This document shows, piece by piece, positions 36,190 through 47,022 of a stretch of 64,000 nucleotides of DNA. Under the pieces are notes generated by a model. The model had not been told where the DNA came from. It made no database searches and saw only the letters and a list, made by a program, of their open reading frames with translations. Location of the stretch: contig JAKAOK010000002.1 in the NCBI GenBank assembly GCA_021812245.1, positions 1 through 64,000 of the forward strand. The letters are read 5' to 3'. Source of the DNA: a bacterium. Lineage in GTDB: Bacteria > SZUA-79 > Acidulodesulfobacterales > Acidulodesulfobacteraceae. The translations under genes were made by a program, and so were the position numbers. Every line of letters begins with the position of its first letter. Positions within the stretch are counted from its first letter, which is position 1.

Positions 36190-36891
36190 CTAAATAAACG
36201 TAAATTCGACGCTGTTTATGGAAATTAACTCTAAAAGCGAGATTATGTTGGAATAATAAATAACCTGATTTCCGGAATCTTTGATACCGGTTTTATTTTC
36301 ATGAGTTATATTTAGAAAAAATTCATTCATTATTTTATTGCCTAAAGATACAATTTTGGATAACTCCGCCGCCGTTTTGTTCTTTATTTTTTCGTCTACG
36401 CCTGATTGCATAAAAAATATATCGATATTTTCCTTAAAAAAAGAGCTTAAGGCAAGGCAAAATTCCGGAATATACGCCTGTTTTTTAAATGCCGGATATT
36501 TATAAAGTTCATCGATATTATTTTTTATTAGTTCGATGCTGTTGTGAATATCTTGTAAATGGCCGGTGAATTTTATTATACGCGTGACCCTTTCGACGAA
36601 ATTTTTGTAATCCGAATTTTCTTTTTTGCATAATAATTTAAGGGATGATAAATTTATGTTTTTTGAAGGGGATAACGTTTGTCGGACGAGCTCGTTAATT
36701 TCTTTGTATAATAAGCCATTCCCGGTTTTATTTTTAGTTATACCGTCGAGGCTGTTATTATACTGTTTATAATTATTAGCTATAAGTTCATTAAGAATCT
36801 CTTCAAGATTCTGTTCTACGATATTTGAAAATTCTATCGCCTTAGAATTTAATAAATTTAGTTCGACGGTTTTTTTATATTTTTTTCTCAT
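36190..36891 (-). CDS. Unknown 233-residue helical protein
   Basis: I do not recognise this protein. It is soluble and predicted all-helical by composition, very rich in Asn, Lys, Ile and Glu. A central part, FVERVTRIIKFTGHLQDIHNSIELIKNNIDELY, vaguely recalls PhoU-type helix bundles, but there are no metal-binding E/DxxxD signatures to confirm this. It lies alone between the exporter and tRNA-Arg(CCG). Its base composition is more AT-rich than its neighbours. Confidence 0.55.
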   Translation of the reverse strand: MRKKYKKTVELNLLNSKAIEFSNIVEQNLEEILNELIANNYKQYNNSLDGITKNKTGNGLLYKEINELVRQTLSPSKNINLSSLKLLCKKENSDYKNFVERVTRIIKFTGHLQDIHNSIELIKNNIDELYKYPAFKKQAYIPEFCLALSSFFKENIDIFFMQSGVDEKIKNKTAAELSKIVSLGNKIMNEFFLNITHENKTGIKDSGNQVIYYSNIISLLELISINSVEFTFI

Positions 36892-36981
36892 ATATATATT
36901 ATATAATATATAATATATATTTATGCATTTGTCATAATTGATTTAATGCAATAGTTTAATCCTATTATTTATATTATTTGC

Positions 36982-37058
36982 GTGTCCGTAGCTCATCCGG
37001 ATAGAGCGCAGGACTCCGACTCCTGAGGCGGCGGGTTCGAATCCCGCCGGACACACCA
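36982..37058 (+). tRNA. tRNA-Arg (anticodon CCG)
   Basis: A 77-nt cloverleaf with acceptor GTGTCCG/CGGACAC, D-arm GCTCATCCGGATAGAGC, anticodon stem CAGGA/TCCTG around loop CTCCGAC (anticodon CCG, reads CGG) and T-arm GCGGGTTCGAATCCCGC. The 3' CCA is encoded. Confidence 0.96.
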
Positions 37059-37172
37059 GTAAAATATAAATTGCAAATATTTCTTGCATTTCGGTTCGAT
37101 ATTATTTAAAATTTTTATAGCAATATTTTAATTTTATCGAATATTTTTATATAAATTTATCGCTAAAAATAA

Positions 37173-38636
37173 ATGATTTCGGCACCACAGCCCATATCGA
37201 TTAACTTCGGCACCGACGGATTCAGAGGCATCATCGGGGATGGTTTTACGTTTAACGCCGTCAGCCGCATCAGTTCTTCATTGGCCGAATATTTAAAAGA
37301 TAACCCTTCAAAAATCGTTGCTATAGGTTACGATACAAGGTTCTTATCTAAAGAATTTGCCGCTGCCGCCGCGGAAGTACTTGTTTCGGCGGGAATAAAT
37401 GCCATATTGAGCGATAATTTCTGCCCATCTCCGGTTTTATCCTATTTTGTTAAAAATAAAAAGTGCGCCGCAGGTATAATGATAACCGCAAGCCATAACC
37501 CCTATATGTTCAACGGATTAAAATTTAAGAGCCGTTTCGGCTCTTCTATGCTTGAATCAGATGTAAAAAAAATAGAAAAAATCGTCAACAAAAAAAGTTA
37601 TTATGTAAACCCTGCTGAATCCCATTATCACGGCAATAGTAATTTTCAACGCGCAGATTTTAAAAGAGATTATATAAGGCATATAATTGATTTAACCGGG
37701 CTGGATAAAACCGTATCAAATTCGGACAAAGGTTTATTAAAGTCCATGGACGTTATTATAGACCCTATGTTTGGAGCCGGCATAGGATACCTTTCCTCCA
37801 TACTAAAAAGATTTCCTATCAAATACAGCGCGGTTAACAATTATGTTAATCCAGTCTTTCCGGGAATAAATCCGGAGCCTATAGACTGCAATCTTTTCAA
37901 ATTAAAATCTTACTTGAAAAAAAGGGGCGCCGATAATAAATTTGCCGTCGGTTTCGCCACGGACGGGGATGCCGATAGAATAGGCGCGGTGGATTCGGAA
38001 GGCAATTTCATAGATTCGCATAAAATTTTTTCTATAATATTGGATTATCTTATTAAAGAAGGCTATTCCGGAAGCGTGGTTAAAACCGTTTCCGTCTCCA
38101 AATCTATAGACGATATCTGTAAAGAGCATAATATCAAACTATACGAAGTGCCGATAGGGTTTAAAAATATTGCTTTTCTTATGACGAAAGACGGAAACGA
38201 CGTATTTATGGGCGGCGAAGAATCCGGCGGAATAGGCATAGCTTCTCATTTACCGGAGAGGGACGGTATCTTTAACGCCCTCCTGCTCCTTAAAATTATA
38301 ATTAAAACCGGGAAAAACTTAAACGAGCTTTTAAACGGCATATTTAACGAACCGTATCCTTATTCGTATGTAAGGGAAGATTTGCATTTAGAGGAAGCCA
38401 TGAAACGGCGGTTAATAGAAAAATTAAAAACCGGCAATTTTATTATACCGCTTAAAAAGGATTTAATTTCTTCTAATTTTATAGACGGATTTAAGTTTGA
38501 GTATAAAGACGGTTCGTGGCTTTTGATACGCCCTTCCGGGACGGAGCCTGTTTTAAGAATTTATGCCGAAAGCAGGGTTAAGAAGAAAACGGATGAGCTT
38601 ATAAATAAAGTAAGGCGGGAAATAGGCAACTTATAA
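37173..38636 (+). CDS. Phosphohexomutase (phosphoglucomutase/phosphomannomutase family)
   Basis: An alpha-D-phosphohexomutase moving a phosphate between C1 and C6 of a hexose, used for glycogen, nucleotide-sugar or cell-wall precursors. Landmarks are the N-terminal FGTDGFRG, phosphoserine loop TASHNP (Ser107), metal loop DGDADR near 263-268, sugar loop GGEESGGIG and phosphate loop RPSGTEPVLRIYAES. It has 487 residues. Sequence alone does not separate glucose, mannose or glucosamine specificity. The bacterial GlmM active-site signature looks less likely than the PGM/PMM type. Confidence 0.88.
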   Translation: MISAPQPISINFGTDGFRGIIGDGFTFNAVSRISSSLAEYLKDNPSKIVAIGYDTRFLSKEFAAAAAEVLVSAGINAILSDNFCPSPVLSYFVKNKKCAAGIMITASHNPYMFNGLKFKSRFGSSMLESDVKKIEKIVNKKSYYVNPAESHYHGNSNFQRADFKRDYIRHIIDLTGLDKTVSNSDKGLLKSMDVIIDPMFGAGIGYLSSILKRFPIKYSAVNNYVNPVFPGINPEPIDCNLFKLKSYLKKRGADNKFAVGFATDGDADRIGAVDSEGNFIDSHKIFSIILDYLIKEGYSGSVVKTVSVSKSIDDICKEHNIKLYEVPIGFKNIAFLMTKDGNDVFMGGEESGGIGIASHLPERDGIFNALLLLKIIIKTGKNLNELLNGIFNEPYPYSYVREDLHLEEAMKRRLIEKLKTGNFIIPLKKDLISSNFIDGFKFEYKDGSWLLIRPSGTEPVLRIYAESRVKKKTDELINKVRREIGNL

Positions 38637-38665
38637 AAAATCTATTTTTAGAAACGGAAAAAAAA

Positions 38666-38674
38666 TGTTATAAT
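38666..38674 (+). promoter_or_regulatory. Extended -10 promoter for eno
   Basis: TGTTATAAT (TG-n-TATAAT) lies 60 nt upstream of the enolase start. The -35 region is poor. The 60-nt leader carries AGGGGA before ATG. Confidence 0.5.
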
Positions 38675-38734
38675 GCTTAAATTATTTCTTAAAATTTTAA
38701 TCTAATATTTTTATTTTTCAGGGGAAAATCTAAA

Positions 38735-40036
38735 ATGAGTGAAATTGTCGATGTAAAGGGCAGGCAGATTTTAGACTCGAGGGGAAATCCGACGATTAGC
38801 GTTAAGGTTTCTTTAGAGAGCGGTATGAGCGGCTTTGCCTGCGTTCCTTCGGGGGCGTCTACCGGAGAATACGAAGCCTATGAAAAGAGAGATAACGACA
38901 GCGCAATTTACGGCGGAAAATCGGTCCATTCAGCGATAGAAGGAATTAACGATATTATCGCAAAATCTTTAAACGGAATAGACAGTTATTCGCAAAGGCT
39001 CATAGACGATATAATGATGAATCTAGACGGTACCCAAAATAAGTCTAATTTAGGAGCGAATGCAATTTTAGCCGTTTCGCTGGCGGCGGCAGTCGCTTCG
39101 GCAAACGAATTGGAAATACCCCTTTACCGTTATTTAGGAGGTTTAAATACCCATGTTCTGCCCGTTCCTATGATGAATATTTTGAACGGCGGGAAGCATG
39201 CAAACAATATGCTTGATTTTCAAGAATTTATGATAGTTCCGGCAGGGGCAAAATCCTTTGAAGAAGCTCTTAGAATGGGAGCGGAAGTTTATCAGAGGCT
39301 TAAAAAAGTTCTAGACGACAAAAATATGCCTACGGCCGTGGGCGATGAAGGCGGATTTGCGCCGCAGCTTCAAAACAATATGGAAGCAATAATATTGATA
39401 ATGGAAGCCATAGAAAAAGCAAGATACCAGCCCGGAAAAGATATTTTTATCGCTCTCGACCCTGCGGCAAGCGAGTTTTATGCCGGCGGCAAATATACCC
39501 TTAAAGAGGCGGGCAAAAAAACCGTGCTTGAAGCCGACGAGATGGTTGCAATGTATGCGGGTTATGTCGAAAAGTTTCCTATTATATCGATAGAAGACGG
39601 TATGGCGCAGGACGATTTTAACGGATTTTCCCTTTTGCTTAAAGAGCTTGGAGATAAGGTTCAAATAGTAGGAGACGACCTGACCGTTACAAATCCTAAC
39701 CGTATATTAAGGGCAATTGATTCTCATTCGATAAACTCGGTTTTGATAAAATTAAATCAAATAGGTTCTCTGTCCCAAACATTGGATGCTATAGAGCTAA
39801 CCCAAAAAAATAGTATGAGCGCGGTTATTTCCCACAGGTCGGGAGAAACGGAGGATACTTTTATTTCAGATTTATCGGTTGCCGTAAATTCAGGATTAAT
39901 TAAAACCGGCGCGCCTGCCCGTTCCGAAAGGGTAGCGAAATATAACAGGCTTTTGCAGATAGAAGAAGAATTAGGTTCCAATTCAGTTTATAAAGGACTT
40001 AAAGCTTTTAAAGGCGTGGGAAGCCGTTTAAGTTAA
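38735..40036 (+). CDS. eno: Enolase
   Basis: The glycolytic enzyme interconverting 2-phosphoglycerate and phosphoenolpyruvate. The 433 residues show the standard order: [12 protein letters not shown] at the N terminus, ASTGEYEA loop, [16 protein letters not shown], catalytic [10 protein letters not shown], metal residues in ALDPAAS and [15 protein letters not shown] and [18 protein letters not shown] with the catalytic Lys-region preceding. The Shine-Dalgarno is AGGGGA. A ferredoxin follows at 62 nt. Confidence 0.98.
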   Translation: MSEIVDVKGRQILDSRGNPTISVKVSLESGMSGFACVPSGASTGEYEAYEKRDNDSAIYGGKSVHSAIEGINDIIAKSLNGIDSYSQRLIDDIMMNLDGTQNKSNLGANAILAVSLAAAVASANELEIPLYRYLGGLNTHVLPVPMMNILNGGKHANNMLDFQEFMIVPAGAKSFEEALRMGAEVYQRLKKVLDDKNMPTAVGDEGGFAPQLQNNMEAIILIMEAIEKARYQPGKDIFIALDPAASEFYAGGKYTLKEAGKKTVLEADEMVAMYAGYVEKFPIISIEDGMAQDDFNGFSLLLKELGDKVQIVGDDLTVTNPNRILRAIDSHSINSVLIKLNQIGSLSQTLDAIELTQKNSMSAVISHRSGETEDTFISDLSVAVNSGLIKTGAPARSERVAKYNRLLQIEEELGSNSVYKGLKAFKGVGSRLS

Positions 40037-40083
40037 ATTTGCAATTTTGGCAGAATAACAATAAAAAATAACAATAAAACTAA

Positions 40084-40362
<279 letters not shown>

Positions 40363-40392
40363 TAATTTTTACGCTTTATTAAATTGACAGAT

Positions 40393-40425
40393 AGAGGAAG
40401 AATTGTTTATTATTGTTCTTCCTCT
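40393..40425 (+). terminator. Hairpin terminator after ferredoxin
   Basis: AGAGGAAGAA (40393-40402) and TTCTTCCTCT (40416-40425) form a perfect 10-bp stem with a 13-nt loop, followed by ACTTTCCTTCT. Its position inside the longer possible N terminus of the next frame argues that the LOG gene starts downstream. Confidence 0.55.
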
Positions 40426-40458
40426 ACTTTCCTTCTGCTGAAAATTTTAGAATACAAT

Positions 40459-41142
40459 ATGTCCATTAAAAGAGAAAATATAAAAGGATATGAATTAAAC
40501 TCTTTAGATAAATCCGAGCCGTGGAGGCTCTTTAGGATTATCGGGGAATTTGTGGACGGATTCGATATTCTGCCGTCGATATGCCCCGCCGTAACTATAT
40601 ATGGAAGCGCAAGAGTAAAAGAAGACGGCGTTGTATATCAAAACACTAAAGATATTGCCTATAAACTTGCGTTAAAAGGATTTTCTATAATTTCCGGGGG
40701 AGGTCCGGGGGTTATGGAAGCCGCAAACAGGGGTTGCAGGGAAGCTAAGGAGCAGCACAATTTAAACGTGAGTTCTGTCGGATTAAATATTAAACTTCCG
40801 CATGAGCAGAACCTTAATAGGTTTGCAGACGTCACCCTCGAGTTCAGATATTTTTTCGTAAGAAAAGTTATGCTTGTCAGGTATGCTTCCGCATATATAA
40901 TGATGCCCGGGGGTTTTGGAACTTTAGACGAACTTTTCGAAACCGTAGAGCTGATCCAAACTAATAAGACAAAGCCGTTCCCTGTAATCTTATACGGTTC
41001 AAGCTACTGGAACGGTTTAATAGATTGGATTAAAAGCAATACTTTGCATAATTCTTACATTTCGGAAAAAGATTTCAATATAATTAAGATAATGGACGAC
41101 CCCGACGAAATAATTAATTATATATTAAATTTTAATTTATAA
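40459..41142 (+). CDS. LOG-family nucleotide phosphoribohydrolase
   Basis: A Rossmann-like protein of the LOG family (formerly 'lysine decarboxylase-like'), whose members cleave nucleoside 5'-monophosphates to base and ribose 5-phosphate. The signature PGGFGTLDELFE and the preceding GGGPGVMEAANRGCREA are intact, as is TLEFRYFFVRKVMLVRYA. The start is set at ATG 40459 (227 residues); a TTG at 40384 would place a hairpin inside the gene. There is no obvious Shine-Dalgarno. It lies 11 nt before dcd, so the two may act together in nucleotide turnover. Confidence 0.88.
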   Translation: MSIKRENIKGYELNSLDKSEPWRLFRIIGEFVDGFDILPSICPAVTIYGSARVKEDGVVYQNTKDIAYKLALKGFSIISGGGPGVMEAANRGCREAKEQHNLNVSSVGLNIKLPHEQNLNRFADVTLEFRYFFVRKVMLVRYASAYIMMPGGFGTLDELFETVELIQTNKTKPFPVILYGSSYWNGLIDWIKSNTLHNSYISEKDFNIIKIMDDPDEIINYILNFNL

Positions 41143-41153
41143 CTGCATAAAAT

Positions 41154-41699
41154 ATGATTAAAAACGATAAATGGATAGAAAAAATGGCCGAAGGCGGCAT
41201 GATAAGACCTTTTGAAAATTCTCAAGTCAGGGACGGCGTTATATCTTACGGCGTATCTTCCTTCGGGTACGATTTAAGAATATCGAACGAGTTTAAAATA
41301 TTCACCAATATAAACAATACCGTCGTGGATCCTAAAAATTTCGACCCGAAATCGTTTGTAGATTTAGTGTCCGATATCTGCATCGTTCCTCCAAATTCTT
41401 TTGCTCTGGGCAGGTCCGTGGAATATTTTAAAATCCCGAGAAACGTCGTAACTATCTGTCTGGGAAAATCTACATATGCAAGATGCGGGATAGTGGTCAA
41501 CGTTACGCCTTTTGAACCTGAATGGGAAGGATACGTTACATTGGAAATTTCAAACACTACTCCTCTTCCCGCTAAAATTTATGCCAATGAGGGCATCGCG
41601 CAGGTTCTTTTTTTCGAAGGAGAAGAGCCGAGAGTATCATATAAAGATAAAAAGGGAAAATACCAGTCCCAGGTCGGTATAACCCTACCCCGCCTTTAA
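41154..41699 (+). CDS. dcd: dCTP deaminase
   Basis: Converts dCTP to dUTP on the path to dTTP. The length of 181 residues is typical. Family motifs are [27 protein letters not shown] at the N terminus, [28 protein letters not shown] with the catalytic Glu, and [13 protein letters not shown]. Its end is 7 nt from the convergent ABC permease gene. Confidence 0.95.
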   Translation: MIKNDKWIEKMAEGGMIRPFENSQVRDGVISYGVSSFGYDLRISNEFKIFTNINNTVVDPKNFDPKSFVDLVSDICIVPPNSFALGRSVEYFKIPRNVVTICLGKSTYARCGIVVNVTPFEPEWEGYVTLEISNTTPLPAKIYANEGIAQVLFFEGEEPRVSYKDKKGKYQSQVGITLPRL

Positions 41700-41706
41700 G
41701 AATAAA

Positions 41707-42504
41707 TTATTTTATTACCCGCTTTCTTATAAAAAAAACCGAAGCGTAAAAAAATATAAGGGCGAATAATATTATAACCAATAAATAGGACGATAATATC
41801 AAAGGATGGATCCTGCCTTCGTCAAGCATTCTCATTATGCTGACGGTGTAATACAAAGGCATAATATAAACGAAATACTTTACTAAATAAGGAAGGGAAG
41901 AAACAGGATAAAATACTCCCGAAAAAAGAAACATCGTAGATACGGCAATCGTAAAATAATAGGAAAAGAAATCATAGGAAGGCGAAAACGACGTTATCAA
42001 AAGAGATAGCGAAGAAAATAAAATGCCGTTTAGGACGATAATGACCGGAATAAAAAATGCGAAAGGAGATATAGTCCACCCGAAAGCAGTTCCTATTATT
42101 AAAACAGCCGCTCCGCTCATAAATGCCTTTGCCGTTCCCCAGAGGATTTCCCCTAAAACTATGTCTTCTATCCCGACCGGGGTAAGAAGAATAGCCTCGT
42201 ATATTCCGTTGGTAACCATTCTCGTATATGCGCCGAACGTCGATTCGAATGCCGCCGCATACATAGACGACGATGCGATTATCCCCGGGACAATATATTT
42301 AACGTAAGACATCCCGTCTATACGGTGTATAAACTTGCCTATGCCGAATCCCAGTGCTGCCAGATATAAAAGAGGTTCCAGAATATCGCCTATTACGCCC
42401 GGTTTATAATATTTAAGCCAGACCATATAGTTTCTGTAAAAAACGGTAAACGACCTTGAACTTAAATTTGAATTTATATTTTTTAATTTTCTTATTATTT
42501 TCAC
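41707..42504 (-). CDS. ABC-2 type exporter permease (NodJ-like)
   Basis: A 265-residue inner-membrane protein with about six helices and an N-terminal cytoplasmic stretch. VPGIIASSSMYAAAFESTFGAYTRM and NGIYEAILLTPVGIEDIVLGEILWG are typical of the NodJ/DrrB group of ABC-2 permeases. Its GTG start abuts the stop of the upstream ATPase (TAA GTG), so the two form one transporter unit. The substrate (a drug, lipid or polysaccharide) is unknown. Confidence 0.88.
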   Translation of the reverse strand: MKIIRKLKNINSNLSSRSFTVFYRNYMVWLKYYKPGVIGDILEPLLYLAALGFGIGKFIHRIDGMSYVKYIVPGIIASSSMYAAAFESTFGAYTRMVTNGIYEAILLTPVGIEDIVLGEILWGTAKAFMSGAAVLIIGTAFGWTISPFAFFIPVIIVLNGILFSSLSLLITSFSPSYDFFSYYFTIAVSTMFLFSGVFYPVSSLPYLVKYFVYIMPLYYTVSIMRMLDEGRIHPLILSSYLLVIILFALIFFYASVFFIRKRVIK

Positions 42505-43236
42505 TTAATTTTTAGCAATATCGAGAAAGATTTCTTCTAAAGATTTTTTATTTAAGGTGATGTCCTTAATTGCTCCGTTCAGGACGATATTTCCATGATT
42601 TAATATTATCATATTTTTAAAAAGCCTTTCGGCTTCTTCCATATAATGCGTGGACATAAGAATAGTAACGCCGTTTTCGTTCAATGCTTTTAACCTGCCC
42701 CAGATATTCTGCCTGTATTCCGGGTCTAATCCGCTTGTAGGTTCATCTAATATGATTAAGGACGGATTGTTTATTAAAGCCCTTGCAATCATAAGCCTCC
42801 TTCTCAATCCTCCGGATAAAGCCGCAACTTTAGAATATTTTTTATCGTCTAAATTGAAAAAAATTAAAAGTTCCGCGGATTTTTTAATAGATTCTTTTTT
42901 GGATATTCCGAAATACATCGAATATATCAAAAGGTTTTCGTAAACGCTCAAGTCTTCGTCTAAATTATCGTCCTGAGGAACAATACCGAGGTTGTACTTA
43001 ATCTTTTTATAATCGTATTCAAGATTCAGACCTTCTATGCCGATAGAACCGGAATCGGGGATGACGATGCCGTAAAGTATTTTTAAAAGAGTAGATTTCC
43101 CCGCACCGTTCGGTCCTATAAGTCCAAAAAAATCTCCATATTTTATATTAAAGGTAATTTTGTTTAAGGCATGGACGCTGCCAAAATTTTTCGTTAAACC
43201 TTTTACGGTCAGAATATAATTTTTCATTTTTACCAT
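42505..43236 (-). CDS. ABC exporter ATPase (NodI/DrrA-like)
   Basis: A 243-residue nucleotide-binding domain. Walker A is GPNGAGKST, Q-loop VPQDDNLDEDLSVYENL, signature LSGGLRRRLMIARAL, Walker B SLIILDEPTSGLDP and H-loop STHYMEEAE. The Q-loop and signature spellings fit the multidrug/NodI subfamily. It is co-translated with the permease downstream. The 5' side faces groESL across a long AT-rich spacer. Confidence 0.92.
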   Translation of the reverse strand: MVKMKNYILTVKGLTKNFGSVHALNKITFNIKYGDFFGLIGPNGAGKSTLLKILYGIVIPDSGSIGIEGLNLEYDYKKIKYNLGIVPQDDNLDEDLSVYENLLIYSMYFGISKKESIKKSAELLIFFNLDDKKYSKVAALSGGLRRRLMIARALINNPSLIILDEPTSGLDPEYRQNIWGRLKALNENGVTILMSTHYMEEAERLFKNMIILNHGNIVLNGAIKDITLNKKSLEEIFLDIAKN

Positions 43237-43420
43237 ATTATAACATTTTTATTTTTTTTCTTTAAAATATAATCGTAAAAACGACGAAGATAAAAATATA
43301 AAATAAAGTAAAAAGCATTAAATATATAATAAACTCCAAAAAATAAAGAAAATTTAATTTAATTTGATTTATTTTAAAAAATACTTTATAATTCTAATAA
43401 TCATTGAAAGATTTACGATA

Positions 43421-43449
43421 TTGTTTTTTTAAAAACATAAGTGTATATT
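43421..43449 (+). promoter_or_regulatory. Candidate sigma-70 promoter of groESL
   Basis: TTGTTT (43421-43426), 17-nt spacer and TATATT (43444-43449). The CIRCE operator starts 8 nt downstream, the usual arrangement for HrcA control. Confidence 0.5.
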
Positions 43450-43456
43450 AAAAGAG

Positions 43457-43483
43457 TTAGCACTCAAACAATATTAGTGCTAA
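43457..43483 (+). promoter_or_regulatory. CIRCE operator (HrcA site)
   Basis: TTAGCACTC, 9 nt, then TAGTGCTAA. This is the CIRCE inverted repeat with one mismatch from the consensus right arm GAGTGCTAA. It lies 44 nt upstream of groES, predicting heat-shock derepression by HrcA, whose gene is not in the window. Confidence 0.92.
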
Positions 43484-43527
43484 TTATTATAAAAAATAAA
43501 TTAATAATTAATAAGGAGAAGAAGTTT

Positions 43528-43818
43528 ATGAAAGTTAAACCTTTACAGGACAGAATCTTAGTAGAAAGGCTTCAGGAAGAAGAAAAAACCAAAGGCGGAT
43601 TGTTTATCCCCGATTCCGCTAAAGAAAAACCTATGCAGGGTAAAGTCGTAGCCGCAGGAAACGGCAGAATTACGGAAGACGGAAAGAAAATCCCTATGGA
43701 CGTAAAAGTAGGGGATATCGTTTTATTTGCAAAATATTCGGGCAACGACGTTAAAATCGACGACAAAGAATATCTCATTATGAAAGAAGACGATATTTTG
43801 GCGATAGTAGAGAAATAA
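43528..43818 (+). CDS. groES: Co-chaperonin GroES
   Basis: The heptameric lid of the GroEL chamber. It has 96 residues from ATG 43528, which follows AAGGAGAAG. An upstream in-frame ATG (43441) would read through the CIRCE operator and is rejected. Motifs are [14 protein letters not shown], the mobile loop [19 protein letters not shown] and [32 protein letters not shown]. Confidence 0.97.
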   Translation: MKVKPLQDRILVERLQEEEKTKGGLFIPDSAKEKPMQGKVVAAGNGRITEDGKKIPMDVKVGDIVLFAKYSGNDVKIDDKEYLIMKEDDILAIVEK

Positions 43819-43864
43819 AAACTTTTGTTATTTATTTAAAATTTTAAAAACTAAATAATTTTAA

Positions 43865-45535
<1,671 letters not shown>

Positions 45536-45561
45536 AAATTGACCGCTATAGCATAATAACC

Positions 45562-45585
45562 AGATTGCTTCGCTTCGCTCGCAAT
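45562..45585. repeat. Half-copy of the TTGCGAGC/GAAGCAATC repeat
   Basis: GATTGCTTCGCTTCGCTCGC lies just after groEL. It resembles one arm of the palindromic repeat after lepA (GATTGCTTCGCT...CGCTCGCAATGAC). No partner arm is nearby. Confidence 0.55.
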
Positions 45586-45597
45586 TACAAATTAACG

Positions 45598-45641
45598 ATG
45601 CCGAAAATGTTGGGATTTCCAACATTTTCGGCATTTTGCTT
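45598..45641 (+). terminator. groESL terminator
   Basis: ATGCCGAAAATGTTGG (45598-45613) pairs perfectly with 45619-45634 across a 5-nt loop and is followed by TTTGCTTT. It forms a 16-bp stem. Confidence 0.85.
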
Positions 45642-45688
45642 TATAAAATATTCCTTAAAATTACCCGCTTTAGCCGAGCCTTAAAACA

Positions 45689-45717
45689 TTGACTTTTTTA
45701 CCGTAATAGTTTAAAAT
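45689..45717 (+). promoter_or_regulatory. Strong sigma-70 promoter of moaB
   Basis: TTGACT (45689-45694), 17-nt spacer, TAAAAT (45712-45717). The moaB ATG begins only 10 nt after the -10 box and has no Shine-Dalgarno, so the transcript would be leaderless or nearly so. Confidence 0.6.
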
Positions 45718-45726
45718 TCAATTATT

Positions 45727-46254
45727 ATGGGGCATTTGGAACACAAAAAAGATATAAAAGCCGGTAAACTTTTAAATGTTTATATTATAACATTAAGCGA
45801 CACAAGAAAAGAAAAGGAAGATGAAAGCGGAAGCTATATAAAAGAAAGACTTTTATCGGCTTGCCATAAAGTGTCGGGTTACAGTATTATAAAAGACGAT
45901 AAAGACTTGCTTGAAAATCTTATCGTAAAAGTCTGCTTTCCGGATTTGAAACAGAAAACCGACGCTTTAATTATAAACGGCGGAACAGGGGTTTCTTTTA
46001 AAGATATAACTTACGAAACGTTAAAAGATTTATATGATAAAGAAATATACGGTTTCGGAGAGTTATTTAGAAGTTTAAGCTACAATGAAATCGGACCTTC
46101 CGCTATTATGTCCCGTGCTTCCGCAGGAATATATAACGGAAAGATAATTTTTTCCGTTCCAGGCTCTTTAAATGCCGTAAAATTAGCTATGGATAAGATA
46201 ATTCTAAATGAAATAGGACATCTTTATTATGAAATTTCTAAACATCTCTCTTGA
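45727..46254 (+). CDS. moaB: MoaB/Mog-family molybdopterin adenylyltransferase
   Basis: Activates molybdopterin by adenylylation before molybdate insertion. It has 175 residues. Family motifs are the NVYIITLSDTR start of the fold, INGGTGVSFKDITYETL, GFGELFRSLSYNEIGPSAIMSRASAG and IFSVPGSLNAVKLAMDKIILNEIGHL. MoaB and MogA cannot be told apart with certainty by eye. The MoaD-MoaE fusion follows at 58 nt, supporting a molybdenum or tungsten cofactor role. Confidence 0.9.
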   Translation: MGHLEHKKDIKAGKLLNVYIITLSDTRKEKEDESGSYIKERLLSACHKVSGYSIIKDDKDLLENLIVKVCFPDLKQKTDALIINGGTGVSFKDITYETLKDLYDKEIYGFGELFRSLSYNEIGPSAIMSRASAGIYNGKIIFSVPGSLNAVKLAMDKIILNEIGHLYYEISKHLS

Positions 46255-46312
46255 AAAGGGGCGTAATATTTGAAAACGGGCTGTTTAAAATTTTCGCGGT
46301 ATAAAGTTCAAT

Positions 46313-46996
46313 ATGATAAGTATAAAAGTTCGGCTTTTTGCCGCCTTTAAAGAAATAATCGGAAAAAATCAATTAGATTTGCAGTTTAACGACGGTTCTT
46401 CGTTAAAAGACGTCGTTGTATTTATAGGCGAAACTTATCCTGCCGTAAAAAAAATAATCGAAATTTCTAAATATGCCGTTAATATGGAGTATATAGATAT
46501 AAACGACGGAAAAAAGTTGAACGACGGAGATGAAATAACTATTATTATGCCTGTCAGCGGCGGCGTTTATTCCGCATCGGAAACGAATATGCATATAGAG
46601 ATAACCGGCGAAAAAATAGATGATGCCAAAGTTCTTGATTTTGTTTCAGATATTTCGGCGGGGTCGGTTCTTTTGTTTAACGGAACGGTCAGGGACAACG
46701 ATGACGGTAAGCCGGTAGAATATTTATATTACGAGGCGTATGAAGAAATGGCGGTTAAAGAAATTAAGAAATTAATCTCCGCCGCATTTAATAAGTATAA
46801 TATTCTAAAAGTATGCGTAATACATAGAACGGGAAAAATGGATGCGGGTGAAATTTCTATTTCTATAGGGGTTTCAAGTCCCCACAGGGAAGATTCATAC
46901 ATAGCGTCAAAATTTTTAATAGACAATATAAAAGAAACGGTGCCGGTCTGGAAAAAAGAGATGTTTGAAGAAGGCGGCAGATGGAAAAGATTATGA
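46313..46996 (+). CDS. MoaD-MoaE fusion, molybdopterin synthase (MoaX-like)
   Basis: A 227-residue protein joining both subunits of molybdopterin synthase, which adds the dithiolene sulfurs to precursor Z. Residues 1-84 are a ubiquitin-like MoaD ending in MPVSGG, whose Gly83-Gly84 must be freed and thiocarboxylated to work. Residues about 90-227 are MoaE: GSVLLFNGTVRDNDDGK, YYEAYEEMAVKEIK, VIHRTGKMDAGEISISIGVSSPHR and the catalytic VPVWKKEMFEEGGRWK. Mycobacterial MoaX has the same layout and is cleaved after the Gly-Gly. Whether this one is cleaved is inference. Confidence 0.93.
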   Translation: MISIKVRLFAAFKEIIGKNQLDLQFNDGSSLKDVVVFIGETYPAVKKIIEISKYAVNMEYIDINDGKKLNDGDEITIIMPVSGGVYSASETNMHIEITGEKIDDAKVLDFVSDISAGSVLLFNGTVRDNDDGKPVEYLYYEAYEEMAVKEIKKLISAAFNKYNILKVCVIHRTGKMDAGEISISIGVSSPHREDSYIASKFLIDNIKETVPVWKKEMFEEGGRWKRL

Positions 46997-47022
46997 AAAG
47001 AATAATATGAGGTTTGCACATA

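Noticed and set aside
40384-40458. Longer LOG-family N terminus from TTG
   Set aside because: It contains the terminator-like hairpin and has no homology-like sequence before MSIKRENI.
43441-43527. Longer groES N terminus
   Set aside because: It reads through the CIRCE operator, and the family starts at MKVKPLQDR.
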